DNA of 16,814 bases from Brachionus koreanus (taxonomy: Eukaryota; Rotifera; Eurotatoria; Ploima; Brachionidae): assembly GCA_016987375.1 (NCBI GenBank), contig PJRA01000048.1, positions 943,547-960,360 of the forward strand, given 5' to 3'. The notes beneath the pieces are model-generated. The model made no database searches. It saw only the letters and a program-made list of their open reading frames with translations, and was not told the origin of the DNA. The position numbers were made by a program, and so were the translations under genes. Shown here in pieces: positions 1 to 8,707 of the stretch. The first letter of the stretch is position 1; every line of letters begins with the position of its first letter.

Positions 1-735
1 TTAAACTGTAATAACTCATGTTATAATATGCATATCCTAATAGTATTGTATCAATTCTGATAGGGAATAATCTCGTCTACAAAAATGTGGCTTATTTGAA
101 ATACCATTCCCCTAATTTACCAAGGCCATGATCAAAAAATGGTAAAGTTTAAGGTTTTTTTCAGTTTTTTTGTATCTCTTCCGCGGTTTACCCCAAAACC
201 CCTAACTATTTTTGCATATTCTAAAACAACACAAAATTCTAAACAAATCGTTGGGACCACTTTTTTTATTTTTTAATTTTTAAGATTATAAAATAGAGTC
301 CAAAAAAAGTAAAATTTAAAAAAAAATCCATTATAATTTCTAATTATGAAAATTTAGAAGAATATTTAATTTTTTTTTTAAGTCAAGATGTTTTATAGTT
401 TTAGTTTATGTTTCTTTTCAAAGTAATGTGTTTGGAATTTTCAAATAATCGGCACTTTTTGCCTTCGATTTATCTGAGAAATAAATTTTTAAAATTTCTT
501 CATAACTTGAATCATTAAATTAAAAGCTTTTATTTGAAATATTTATTTTTTACTTCAAAATAGCTAAAATCTATGTGCTCAAGAATCTTCTTGAAAGATA
601 TCCATTTAGAATCAATTCATTAATTTCACAAATAAGATGATCAACACTAGTAATTTCTTCAGAATTTTTAAAATTAAAATCTCTTTTTTCTGAAGATTCA
701 GGGTCATTCTCACCTACGAGTAACTTTCAAAAAAA
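1..735. other. AT-rich non-coding stretch
   Basis: I find no convincing gene here. The sequence is dominated by A and T runs. The best open segment is on the minus strand at 571-732, about 50 codons with an acidic stretch followed by L-I-C-E-I-N-E-L; it has no start codon and matches no family I recognise. The stretch ends at the 97-bp inverted repeat that begins at 736. Confidence 0.5.
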
Positions 736-832
736 AACATATTTTCCTAGGTTTTTAAGTATGCAGATTAATAATTTAAAGTTGGTTCTTTTAAATTCAG
801 AAACAGTGCGGTAGTTTTGCTACGCGCGAACC
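736..832 (+). repeat. Left arm of a 97-bp long-range inverted repeat
   Basis: This block is matched, in reverse complement, by 16644-16740. By eye the first 47 bases after 736 are identical and six substitutions fall in the remaining 50, giving about 94% identity without gaps. Similarity stops abruptly on the inner side after the GAACC at 828-832 and fades through an A-rich run on the outer side. The inner end is GC-richer than its surroundings and contains a near-palindrome around GTAG-TTTTG-CTAC. It could be a terminal inverted repeat of a large element or, more simply, two copies of a short dispersed repeat in opposite orientation. Confidence 0.85.
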
Positions 833-999
833 TTACTACATTTTATTTTTATTCTTACTTTTTAATATATTTTGATTATAAATTTTTATTTTTTAATCTA
901 AAGGAGCATTAACTCGGAACAGAAAACAAATAAATAAATAAAGGTTAATATGATGGAATTCGAAGTACCACTAACGGTTTAGAATCAAATCATGAAAAT

Positions 1000-1203
1000 A
1001 TGAAGGAATTTTTAAAAAGCAAAATATTTGGATTAATAGAATTTTTAAACGAATGTCGTTTAAATTTGATTAAATTCTGGTCTGATGTTGGTTCTTCAAA
1101 GGTAAATAGTTTGAATACAGAAACAAAAACTGAAACAACTGAAAAAAATGGAAAAAAATTCAATGCAAAAAAAGCTTGTAACTTTGTTCCTGAAGGCTTT
1201 TAA
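1000..1203 (+). CDS. Unrecognised small open reading frame (doubtful)
   Basis: This is a 67-codon open frame from ATG to TAA. The first half is amphipathic and hydrophobic (K-I-F-G-L-I-E-F-L-N-E), the second half is rich in Lys, Thr and Glu, and there are two cysteines. The frame stays open for about 17 codons upstream of the ATG, so it could be part of a longer exon. I recognise no domain, and no TATA box or splice partner stands out. It may be a small peptide, a terminal exon or chance. The coding-like mix of residues, rather than long Phe/Asn/Lys runs, is the only reason to list it. Confidence 0.2.
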   Translation: MKEFLKSKIFGLIEFLNECRLNLIKFWSDVGSSKVNSLNTETKTETTEKNGKKFNAKKACNFVPEGF

Positions 1204-1541
1204 TTAATACTTTTAATTAGTGCAGCATATATTTAATAATTTAAATATTATAAATTTTAATAATTAAAATAATTTTTTTTAATTAAAAAAAAAACTCATC
1301 TTTTTCTTCTGATGTCGCAACATATGTGCAGTTGAGTCTGCGACGCATCTACATCATCATCACCGTCGCCACCGGTTATATATATGATCGTATATATATT
1401 GCATACATATGTATAAGTTGTTACACAATCAATATACTTATGCCACAAGCATTATATAACCATAAAGTCTTTTTCATGTATCCTTTACAATCGGTTAGAC
1501 GATCGTTTCTATCTAGATATTTGTTTTAATAAAATACTTAA

Positions 1542-1832
1542 TCAAATAAAACTAGAGCTTTTATTCAGCAATATTAAAATTCCTAGTCTCTCAGCCTCTT
1601 TACACAGATTTTTTAATCTATTAAATTCCGTTGGGTCAAGTTTTCCTTCAAATTTTTCTATTCCAAAATACCATATTACACTGGCTATATGAGCACAGCA
1701 GCCAACTGTTCTTGCTCTCATTTTGCAATCACAGTACCAACCTTTTATTGGATTATTTTTATTGTCAATTTCTAATTCTACAAAAACTGTGTAAACAGTC
1801 TGACTTGAATGCCTTGAATTTAATTTAACTTA
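1542..1832 (-). pseudogene. SWIM zinc-finger protein fragment (transposon-associated type)
   Basis: Read on the minus strand, this is an open frame of about 95 codons ending in TGA at 1542-1544, without an obvious initiator. Its centre carries Y-C-D-C-K-M-R-A-R-T-V-G-C-C-A-H-I-A-S, the C-x-C...C-x-H signature of a SWIM zinc finger, followed by V-I-W-Y-F-G. This variant, with R-T-V-G-C-C-A-H, is one I associate with transposase-like proteins repeated in invertebrate genomes; that association is from memory and not tested. The C-terminal part (L-K-N-L-C-K-E-A-E-R-L-G-I) has a decayed relative on the same strand near 2940-3030. The lack of stops suggests a fairly recent fragment. It is probably a piece of a mobile element rather than a host gene, but it could be a terminal exon. 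Confidence 0.6.
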
Positions 1833-1874
1833 AAAATCTTTAAAATTGAATTAGTTTTTCATTACTTGAGGTAA

Positions 1875-1905
1875 TTTATGTATTTTAAAGTCTATTTTAA
1901 TTCTA
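1875..1905 (+). repeat. 31-bp perfect direct repeat, copy 1
   Basis: This 31-base block recurs without a mismatch at 2090-2120, 215 bp downstream. The bases before each copy are also related: an ATG-rich, A-rich stretch followed by ACTTGAGGTAAT or ACTTGGTGATT. It belongs to a small family of related segments that includes inverted copies at 2540-2625 and a partial copy at 3120-3155. Confidence 0.85.
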
Positions 1906-2822
1906 TGATATGTGTATGGTGGAAACAGGGTCGAAGTGTTAAAATAGGGTATTCTAGCTTTTTCATTTGAAAGAGCTTTCCAATATATATATTCTGATCC
2001 TGAGATATTGGACTTCAAGTAAACACATTTTGAAAAGTGTCTTATTTTCCAAAGGAATGGAATTTTCAAAAATGAAAAAACTTGGTGATTTTATGTATTT
2101 TAAAGTCTATTTTAATTCTAGGCAAAATGAAAATAATTTTGCATTTTTACATTTTCATATTTTTTGATTTTTTGTGCGATATTTAAGAAATTTTTTAATT
2201 TTATTTTTGTTTGCCAAATAATTTGAAGGAGTTTTTTTAATTTTCTGAAAAATTTTGCCTAATTCCATGATATCTATTGAGTTTTTCGAAAATTTTTAAT
2301 TAATGATCTTGAATCAAGTCACACTGACTGAAACAAGTATGATAGATAATATGTACTTGTTATAATTATGAAATTCGGATCTGAATTTAAAAAAAAATTA
2401 TTTCTCTTTTCAAAAGCAAATGGAAGCCTATTAAAAAAATCTAGTCATGTTGAAATTTTCTAAAATTATTCTGAAAATCAATGAATTTACTCAATATAGT
2501 ATAAAGGCGTCTCAGGTATCTTACCTATAATAATTCAAGAACAAAAATAAAAACTGACCTAAAAAAACATAAGATCACCATGTTTCATTAGATTTGAAAA
2601 TTCTGTTTCTTTGGAATCATATAGCCACATAGTTTTTGATCACTGGATTTGTTAACAAGCTAAACCATAAGGATTTAGTTAGCTAAAGAGCTTGAAAAAT
2701 ATTACTCAATAACCGATTTTATTTGGTGATATATTTAAAAGTTCATACAATTTAAAAACCTAACATACTCTATTTTAGCACTTTGAGGATCGATTTGACC
2801 CTGTTTCCTTCATATAATTCAT
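1905..2822. repeat. Imperfect fold-back (inverted repeat) element
   Basis: Two pairs of segments match in reverse complement. The stretch 1911-1955 around GGAAACAGGGTC pairs with 2765-2822 around GACCCTGTTTCC. The stretch 2047-2125 around TTGGTGATTTTATG pairs with 2540-2625 around CATAAGATCACCATG. Matching is by eye around 70-80%, with indels, including a roughly 13-base insertion in the right arm. The pairs are nested correctly, giving arms of about 220 and 280 bp and a loop near 415 bp. No coding sequence is recognised inside. This looks like an old non-autonomous fold-back or MITE-type element, or a cluster of one repeat family in both orientations. Confidence 0.55.
2090..2120 (+). repeat. 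31-bp perfect direct repeat, copy 2
   Basis: Identical to 1875-1905. It lies inside the left arm of the fold-back structure, just after the TTGGTGA motif that is matched in reverse complement at 2574-2583. Confidence 0.85.
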
Positions 2823-2934
2823 ACAATTTTATCTAGATATTTGTTGACATACATATACTTGGATCTGGATTATAGAAACCATTCTAAAAAATCATTCTAA
2901 AAATGTAAAACTTTTTAAAATTTAAAGATTTATT

Positions 2935-3030
2935 TCCTTCAAATTTTTGAAAAATTCATCTAATGCTTAACCTCCCAGCATCTTTACAAAGATTTTCTAA
3001 TTTTATAAATTTATTTTTTGTCTAGTTTTT
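2935..3030 (-). pseudogene. Decayed second copy of the SWIM-protein C-terminus
   Basis: On the minus strand a short open piece reads K-F-I-K-L-E-N-L-C-K-D-A-G-R-L-S-I. It aligns without gaps to E-F-N-R-L-K-N-L-C-K-E-A-E-R-L-G-I in the fragment at 1542-1832. The DNA matches as well: both contain a TCT(T/C)TTACA(C/A)AGATTTT core. A stop follows straight after the matching segment and the SWIM finger itself is not found here, so this is a remnant. A copy of the GAAACATGGTGATTT repeat follows at 3120-3155, as a related repeat follows the first fragment. Confidence 0.5.
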
Positions 3031-3189
3031 TTTTTTAAACTTTCAAATTCAGATCGGGTTCAAATACAGCATAGTTTTTAAAGTGTTTAGCTTTGTCTGT
3101 TATTTTTCAAAAAAAAAAAAATAATTTTCAAAATTTATGAAACATGGTGATTTAAAAGAATTTATGAGCTCAGACTTTAAACAGCTTGA

Positions 3190-3197
3190 TATAAAAG
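3190..3197 (+). promoter_or_regulatory. Possible TATA box of the transmembrane protease gene
   Basis: TATAAAAG lies 84 bp upstream of the ATG at 3281. A start of transcription about 30 bp downstream would fall near 3220. A minimal upstream frame ATG-GAT-TAG at 3224-3232 would then sit at the very start of the mRNA or just outside it. In DNA this AT-rich the match could be chance. Confidence 0.35.
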
Positions 3198-3280
3198 AAA
3201 TTTTAAATCCAGATAATTCCAACATGGATTAGACTCGATAAATTTTAAAGAAATTTTACTTTTTTTTTAAATTATTTAAA

Positions 3281-4484
3281 ATGTTTCAAAATTTGAATAA
3301 AAAAAATTTTGATTTTGCAGTCAAAACTGAGCGAAATGTTGGAAAGATTTCGAATTTGAATGTATTCAATGAAGAAAAAGAGCAATCTAAGTTAATAAAT
3401 ATCTATGAAAGTGATAATTCAAAATATTATGCAAAATTAGTCTTATTTTTTTTTATTATTCTATTAATTATCTCTCTTCTAATTGTTGTTGGATTGTTTT
3501 TATTCATAAAATTGAATCTAAAATCAAATGAAAAATTCGGAGATAAAAATTGTCGTTATGGTAAAAAAGATGGTAGATGTCTAGAATGCGGCTTAGTTTT
3601 TTCATCAAATAAAATAATTGGTGGAAAAGATGCGGGTTTAAATGACTGGCCTTCAACAGTATATTTTCAAAAGAAAGACCAAGATGTTCTAAAAAGAATA
3701 ACATGCGGTGGTACTTTGGTAAATCAAGATACTGTAATAACTGCAGCTCATTGCTATGTCAAAACAAAGACAACAGAATATAATTACACTTTTACAAATG
3801 ATTCAATTATTTTAATTGACCGAAATGCATTAGATTTAGCTTCATACAATGTCTATCTAGGCCTATATAATAAAACAGATCTATCTAGTTCTGTAAAAAT
3901 TTCTGTAAAATCATTCACAATACATCCTAATTTTGATGAAACAAATTTATTAAATGATATTGCAGTAATCAAACTTTCAAATAAGGTTCAATTGAATCAA
4001 AGGATTCAAATAGCTTGTTTACCAGAAAAATCCTTAAAAACTTTTCCAAAAAAAAATGACATTGAAGCATTTATCGTTGGATGGGGAAGAAATTCAAGTT
4101 ATCAATATACTCATGTGGAAAATCTTCAAGAAGCAATTGTGACGGTTTATAATAGTTCGAAGTGTGGTTTGGTTTATTCTAACTTAATAAAAGACTGGAA
4201 TAGACAGATTTGCGCTGGAAAATATGAAGGTGGTGTAGATACATGTCAAGGTGATTCCGGAGGGCCTTTATTTGTAAAAGATTCAGTGAATGAAAAGGAA
4301 AAATTAATTTTAGCTGGCGTAACATCTTATGGAGAAGGATGCGCCCAACCTAAAAAACCTGGGTAAATAATTTTGACATTATTTAAGAATTAAATAAGAA
4401 TTAATTTTTTATAAAAAAAAAAAAAGAATTTATACGCGAATTAGTGCATATATAGATTGGATTGAAAAAATGATGAATGAATAA
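3281..4484 (+). CDS. Type II transmembrane trypsin-like serine protease (two exons)
   Basis: The coding sequence is 3281-4362 joined to 4427-4484, 379 residues. It predicts a cytoplasmic tail of about 50 residues, one membrane anchor (about 52-76) and a short Cys-containing stem, then an S1 peptidase domain from the cleavage site K111|I-I-G-G. Catalytic residues are all present: His157 in T-A-A-H-C, Asp226 in N-D-I-A-V and Ser326 in C-Q-G-D-S-G-G-P. Asp320 occupies the base of the S1 pocket (chymotrypsin position 189), so cleavage after Lys or Arg is expected. Cysteines fit the usual pairs 142-158, 295-311 and 322-354, with stem Cys103 likely bound to Cys245 so that the domain stays tethered after activation. 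The open frame stops just after K-K-P-G, but a 64-bp intron (GTAAAT...AAAAG) leads to an exon supplying I-Y-T-R-I-S-A-Y-I-D-W-I, the standard C-terminal helix. The start is the first ATG. Its physiological substrate is unknown. Confidence 0.9.
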
Positions 4485-4485
4485 A
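4480..4485 (+). promoter_or_regulatory. AATAAA poly(A) signal overlapping the protease stop codon
   Basis: AATAAA overlaps the TAA at 4482-4484. A second AATAAA lies at 4633-4638, about 150 bp downstream. Either could direct 3'-end formation for the protease transcript; the sequence alone does not decide. Confidence 0.35.
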
Positions 4486-4741
4486 AACAACTCTTAAAAG
4501 AAAAATTAAAAAAGTCGTTTTGCCGAATTTACATACATATACTGATTTTAAAAATTTTGATATTTTTTTTACACAAAAATCTCTTTGTTTTTAATATTAA
4601 TTGAAGTTATAGAAGGGTTAAAATGATCTAGGAATAAAGTTAATGTTTTTGTTTATTTTATCAATTAATTTATTGATTAAAATAAATTTATTATTGATTT
4701 ACTAGTTAGGTCTCAAAAGAAGTTTTCTTTCTAATAATCTT

Positions 4742-5985
4742 CTAACCACAGAATCTGCTGCTTTTTCTTGATTTTCCTTCCATTTTATAATCATGGTGAT
4801 TGTTGTTTGCCCCAAAATGCACAACGACGCACTTGTATAACTTGAAGTCCATTTTCCAAAATTTTGACCACTCAACTAAATTAACAAGGTCATTTTGAAT
4901 CACTGCATGCTCTTCAGCAGATTGAACGGTATTTATGAGCTTTGTGTCATCTGCATAAAGCTTGCAGATTGATTTACAGAGATCTGGTAAACCATTGACA
5001 TAGATTACGAAAAGAAGAGGACCTAGAAAGGAACCTTGAGGAACACCACTTGTTACCATTTTCCATTCGGATACAGTATTTCCAATTACAACACGCTGTT
5101 TTCGACCTATCAAGAAAGAACGAATCCAGTCAATAATAACGATCGGGATTCCATAGGTCAACAATTTGACAATTAATAGTTCATTAAAAAACTTATCAAA
5201 AGCCTTGGAGAAGTCAAGGTAGATGACATCAGCTGGTTGTCTACGACTCATAGCATCGGTAAGAAAATCTACCGTTTCAAGTAAGTTGGTTACAAAAGAT
5301 TTTTTGTTACAAAACCATGTTGTTTATTCGAAAGTAAATTTCTTGAGACAAGATGCTTGACAATGTAGTCTTTGATTAGAGATTCAAGAACTTTGAAAGG
5401 AACCGAGAGAGACCGGGTGATAATTACTAGCATTTGTTCGGCTACCTTGTTTAAATATTGGTGATACATTCGCCTCCTTCCATTCATTAGGTAATACCGA
5501 TTCATTTAACGAACTCCTGAATATGTTTGTCAAAGGACCTGCTAAAGCTTCTGAACATATCTTTAGTGCATGTGTTGCGACATGATCGATACCAGCTGTC
5601 TTATCACTACGAAGGTTTTTAAGCTTTTCAAGAACCTTCTCTGGAGAGACGATGTCATCAATTTTAAATGTTGGATCGGGTTGTGACCTGGTCAAAAATG
5701 TTTGTCTTTTGTTGTCTATTATTTTAGGGGCTGTCGGCATATCAAAAACTGAGTGGAAATATACATTTAGAGTATTGCAAATTTTTTCCTTTTCAGTAAT
5801 AAAATTTCCTTCTAAGTCCATAATAGCAGCAATGGTCTCACTTGTTTTAAATCGGCTGTTTATGGAAGAGTAAAATTTTTTTGGATTCGAAAAGTATCAC
5901 AGTGACTAAAATTATTTGCTTTGGTCTGATTTATTAAGTGCTCATAGATCTGCCCGAGACGCTTTCTTGGATGGATGAAATGGTT
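4742..5985 (-). pseudogene. LINE (non-LTR) retrotransposon reverse transcriptase, frameshifted fragment
   Basis: Minus-strand frames together give a CR1/Jockey-type reverse transcriptase. The 5' part (about 5886-5410) has the linker ending N-P-K-K-F-Y-S and S-D-K-T-A-G-I-D, then N-A-S-N-Y-H-P-V-S-L. The middle piece has V-L-E-S-L-I-K-D and Q-H-G-F. The 3' part has V-I-Y-L-D-F-S-K-A-F-D, S-G-V-P-Q-G-S-F-L-G-P and the catalytic Y-A-D-D. Two frameshifts break it: near 5404-5412 after P-V-S-L, and in an A run near 5300-5305 after H-G-F-V-T-K. A further shift is likely near 5885, beyond which K-R-L-G-Q-I-Y-E-H continues to about 5985. No endonuclease domain is seen, and coding similarity ends near 4745, so both ends are missing. 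It is dead on arrival or long decayed, and lies tail-to-tail with the protease gene. Confidence 0.88.
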
Positions 5986-5999
5986 TATTAAGGTTTAAA

Positions 6000-6100
6000 A
6001 GACATTAATCCTCCAGATATTCCACAAGCAAGACCAATAGAAGACTTTGGGTTATCTTGGCACAGAATTTCAATGAAGGAGGTTGAAAAGCAATAACTGA
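6000..6100 (+). pseudogene. Tc1/mariner transposase C-terminal scrap
   Basis: On the plus strand, 6007-6048 reads N-P-P-D-I-P-Q-A-R-P-I-E-D-F, the segment around the third acidic catalytic residue in Tc1/mariner-type transposases (family pattern N-P-P-N-V-P-Q-A-R-P-I-E-N-F-W). A one-base loss follows. In the next frame come V-I-L-A-Q-N-F-N-E-G-G, then TGA where Trp is usual, then K-A-I-T-E. Nothing of the upstream catalytic core is found nearby; the preceding sequence belongs to the oppositely oriented LINE remnant. The fragment resembles the family of the deleted element at 9031-9539 and also ends in AACTGAATAAAAAT, a string found at 9471-9484. Confidence 0.75.
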
Positions 6101-7308
6101 ATAAAAATAGATTCGATTTATTGAATCATGTTTAAAAAAATTTGATTCAATTTTTTTACTATCACTGATGTTGGGTGAAAAGACAAAATAGAGATCTATA
6201 GCTGACAACAGTTTGTTGTCTCTATACAAAAAATAATTTTTATACATATAATAAAATAAGGATTATATAAAAGAAAAAAAATTTTTTTTTGCCCTTTACT
6301 ATTCCTAAGTTAAAGAGGTTTGCATTTTGTGTAAATAATAATACACCACCCGTTAAAAGGACAACGTTTGGGAATTTAAATTGGCATTTTGGATTTTAAT
6401 TTGCTCCAGAATTTAAAAATAAAATCAATGAAATGTCATTTCAGCCAATTTTTTTTTTAATTTAATAGAAATAAAGAATTGTTTTGAAACTACAATCCAT
6501 TTTAGAAGAATTAAATTTCAAATAAACAATAAATATATCATTCGTTTCTAAACTTTTTCACAATACTGTATTAACAGATATATAAAAGAAAATAAGTAGT
6601 TTTTTTTAAAGCATTTTTAAATATGTACTAATTACTTATAAGTTAGGGCAAAAAGAGAATTTCTAAACTAAGAATTACCTAAAAAGAATCTTCTATTTAT
6701 TTTTTCCATTGAAATGGATTAACAATTTAAATAAAAAGTTAGCATATTAGTTTTTACTAACCTAATTGACAATACTTCTAATATTTTAAACTATTTGGAT
6801 TTTTTTCTTATTCTTGATTCGTTTTAAGTCAAGTCATAGCATTAACTTGACTGTTTTGATTGAGATCTTTCATTTTGACTTTATATGTGAATAGACACTC
6901 ACTTTTTTTCCTTTAAAAGAGTATAAGTTGGTAGCAAGTTTAAGACGAGTTTAAAAAAAAAACTAAAATGCAAGTCTTAACTTATTTGTATAAAATATAG
7001 ACTAATATTTAAATAAAAAATCTAAATTTTATGTATTTTTTCATTTCATTTCATGCCTATTTTAAAAATATTAGTTCTTATTTTAAATAAAGATTTTAAC
7101 AATAGGAAAATCGAAATATTAAAGTAGAAATTCTGTAAAGTTTTTTGTAAACTAATTTTTAAGCCATCTAATGATATCTAGGCATCAGTTAAAGTAAACC
7201 TTAATACAATCAATGGTATTTAACAAGAAAAGTTTTAATTCATAATTTTTAGATTTTTTTATTTTTTAAAATAAAGTTAAAAAAAAATATTTAGAAAAAT
7301 TTTAGAAC
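6101..7308. other. AT-rich intergenic stretch
   Basis: No gene is supported. A short inverted repeat lies at about 6202-6218 (GACAAC-AGTTT-GTTGTC) and its flanks extend the pairing imperfectly. The rest is A/T-rich sequence with long homopolymer runs and stop codons in all frames. The promoter of the downstream WD40 gene should lie here, but no single TATA-like site stands out. Confidence 0.5.
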
Positions 7309-8579
7309 ATGTTTTTTTTACCCTTGGTTTATTTAATTATTTTCTATCGGGTAAGTTTTTTTTTTTAAATTATACCTTTCAAATTTAATTGAGAATTCAA
7401 AAGATATCATGCTTTGATTTGAAATACACTTTGACTGGACCTAATGGAACGGTTAGATGTTTGTATCCACTTGAAAATGATTTTTTAGCGAGTGGCTCTG
7501 ATGATTATGTTTTTCGAGTCTGGAATTTAAGAAAAAGAGAAATAAGAGACTCGTTTAGTGGGGAAAATGGTGGACATTCTGGTCAAATTAGAGATATAAT
7601 AGAATTAGGAAAAAATTATCTATCCACAGCCTCGTTAGATGGAAGCATCAAAATTTGGAAGATTAAAAAAAATGAAACAGTTTTGATAAATACTTTTGAC
7701 TCATCAAACGGAGGTCATATGAAGGAAGTTGTTAAGCTGGCAATTTCAAATAATTATTTGGTTAGCTGCTCAACAGATAAGACAGTTAAAATTTGGAATA
7801 TTGAAAATTTAGATAAAATAAAACTTAAGTATACTTTAGATGAATCTAAACATGGTCACACTGATTTCGTGTTTTCTGCTATTTCAATTGGAAATAATCA
7901 AATAGCTACATGTTCTAAAGAAATCAAAATTTGGAATTTAAACAATGGAAGTCTTAGATTTACTTTTGATTCATCAAACAGTGTATTTGATGATGCTATC
8001 AATTATCTAATAAGAAATAAAAATCACTTGATTGCCAGTTCATCATCGACAAATTTATCAATTGGTGGAATAATAAAAGTTTTTGATTTAACTAAATTAA
8101 AATTGAAATGGACATTTGATAGAAGCAATGGAGGACACGATAGTTACATATTCGATTTGATAAATTTAGGTGATAGTGACAAAATTGCTAGTGCATCTGG
8201 AGACAAAACAATCAAAATTTGGAACATTATTTCTGGAAAATTGGAAAAGACGTTGCAAGGGCATATAGATGAAGTTTGGGTTTTAGGTTTTTATGGTAAT
8301 TCTCTTCTATTTAGTGGTGCTGGAAATTTTAATGGAACAACGAGTGAACTCAATTTATGGGATTTAGAAAATGGTTTGATCAAACGTTCTTTCAATCAAA
8401 ATAATGGAGGCCATAAAAAACGTATTTACTCAATGGTTTTTCTTGAGAATGGCCATTTAGTTACTGGCTCAGTTGACCATACAATCAAAATTTGGAACAT
8501 AAATCAAGCATCAGATTTCCAAACAGCAAATTTAAAAGTTTATTTTTTTATATGTATTTTAAGCTTTTTGCTTTCATAA
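7309..8579 (+). CDS. WD40 beta-propeller protein with hydrophobic ends
   Basis: The main exon (7404-8579) encodes eight WD40 repeats, ending in V-W-N, I-W-K, I-W-N, I-W-N, V-F-D, I-W-N, L-W-D and I-W-N. The repeats are joined by linkers of the type F-D-S-S-N-G-G-H. WD40 propellers serve as binding platforms; no enzymatic domain or named orthologue is apparent. There is no ATG at the head of the open frame. I propose a first exon 7309-7350 (M-F-F-L-P-L-V-Y-L-I-I-F-Y-R) with a strong GTAAGT donor and a 53-bp intron ending CAAAAG at 7403, which keeps the frame and gives 405 residues. A nearer AG at 7392-7393 would be out of phase. The N-terminus then resembles a short signal peptide or anchor, and the C-terminus ends in V-Y-F-F-I-C-I-L-S-F-L-L-S, like a GPI-attachment tail. 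The propeller call is firm; the first exon and topology are inference. AATAAA follows at 8702-8707. Confidence 0.8.
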
Positions 8580-8701
8580 AAAAATTTATTATACTATATT
8601 TGTTAATTTCACTATGAAATAGTTTTAAATTAAAATCTAGTGAGACTTTAGTTATTTGCTTTCATAATACTGCACTTTGAAAAACACATAATTGCTGTCT
8701 A

Positions 8702-8707
8702 AATAAA
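8702..8707 (+). promoter_or_regulatory. AATAAA poly(A) signal after the WD40 gene
   Basis: First AATAAA downstream of the TAA at 8577-8579, about 120 bp away. Plausible 3'-end signal, but such hexamers are common at this base composition. Confidence 0.35.

Noticed and set aside
571..732. Minus-strand open stretch of about 50 codons
   Set aside because: No start codon, no recognised domain and no supported splice partner, although GTAGGTGAGA resembles a donor site.
1326..1529. 67-codon plus-strand open frame
   Set aside because: Rich in Ile and Tyr from ATAT-type repeats, no domain or signal, lies in a compositionally odd patch; probably chance.
1631..1828. Plus-strand 65-codon open frame
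   Set aside because: Antisense shadow of the SWIM zinc-finger fragment, which has a clear Cys/His signature.
1851..2167. Overlapping open frames of 66-72 codons on both strands
   Set aside because: They lie within the direct and inverted repeat cluster, have no recognisable domain, and repeat-derived residues explain their length.
6005..6247. Minus-strand 80-codon open frame
   Set aside because: Its 3' part is antisense to the mariner P-Q-A-R-P-I-E segment; the remainder shows no family features.
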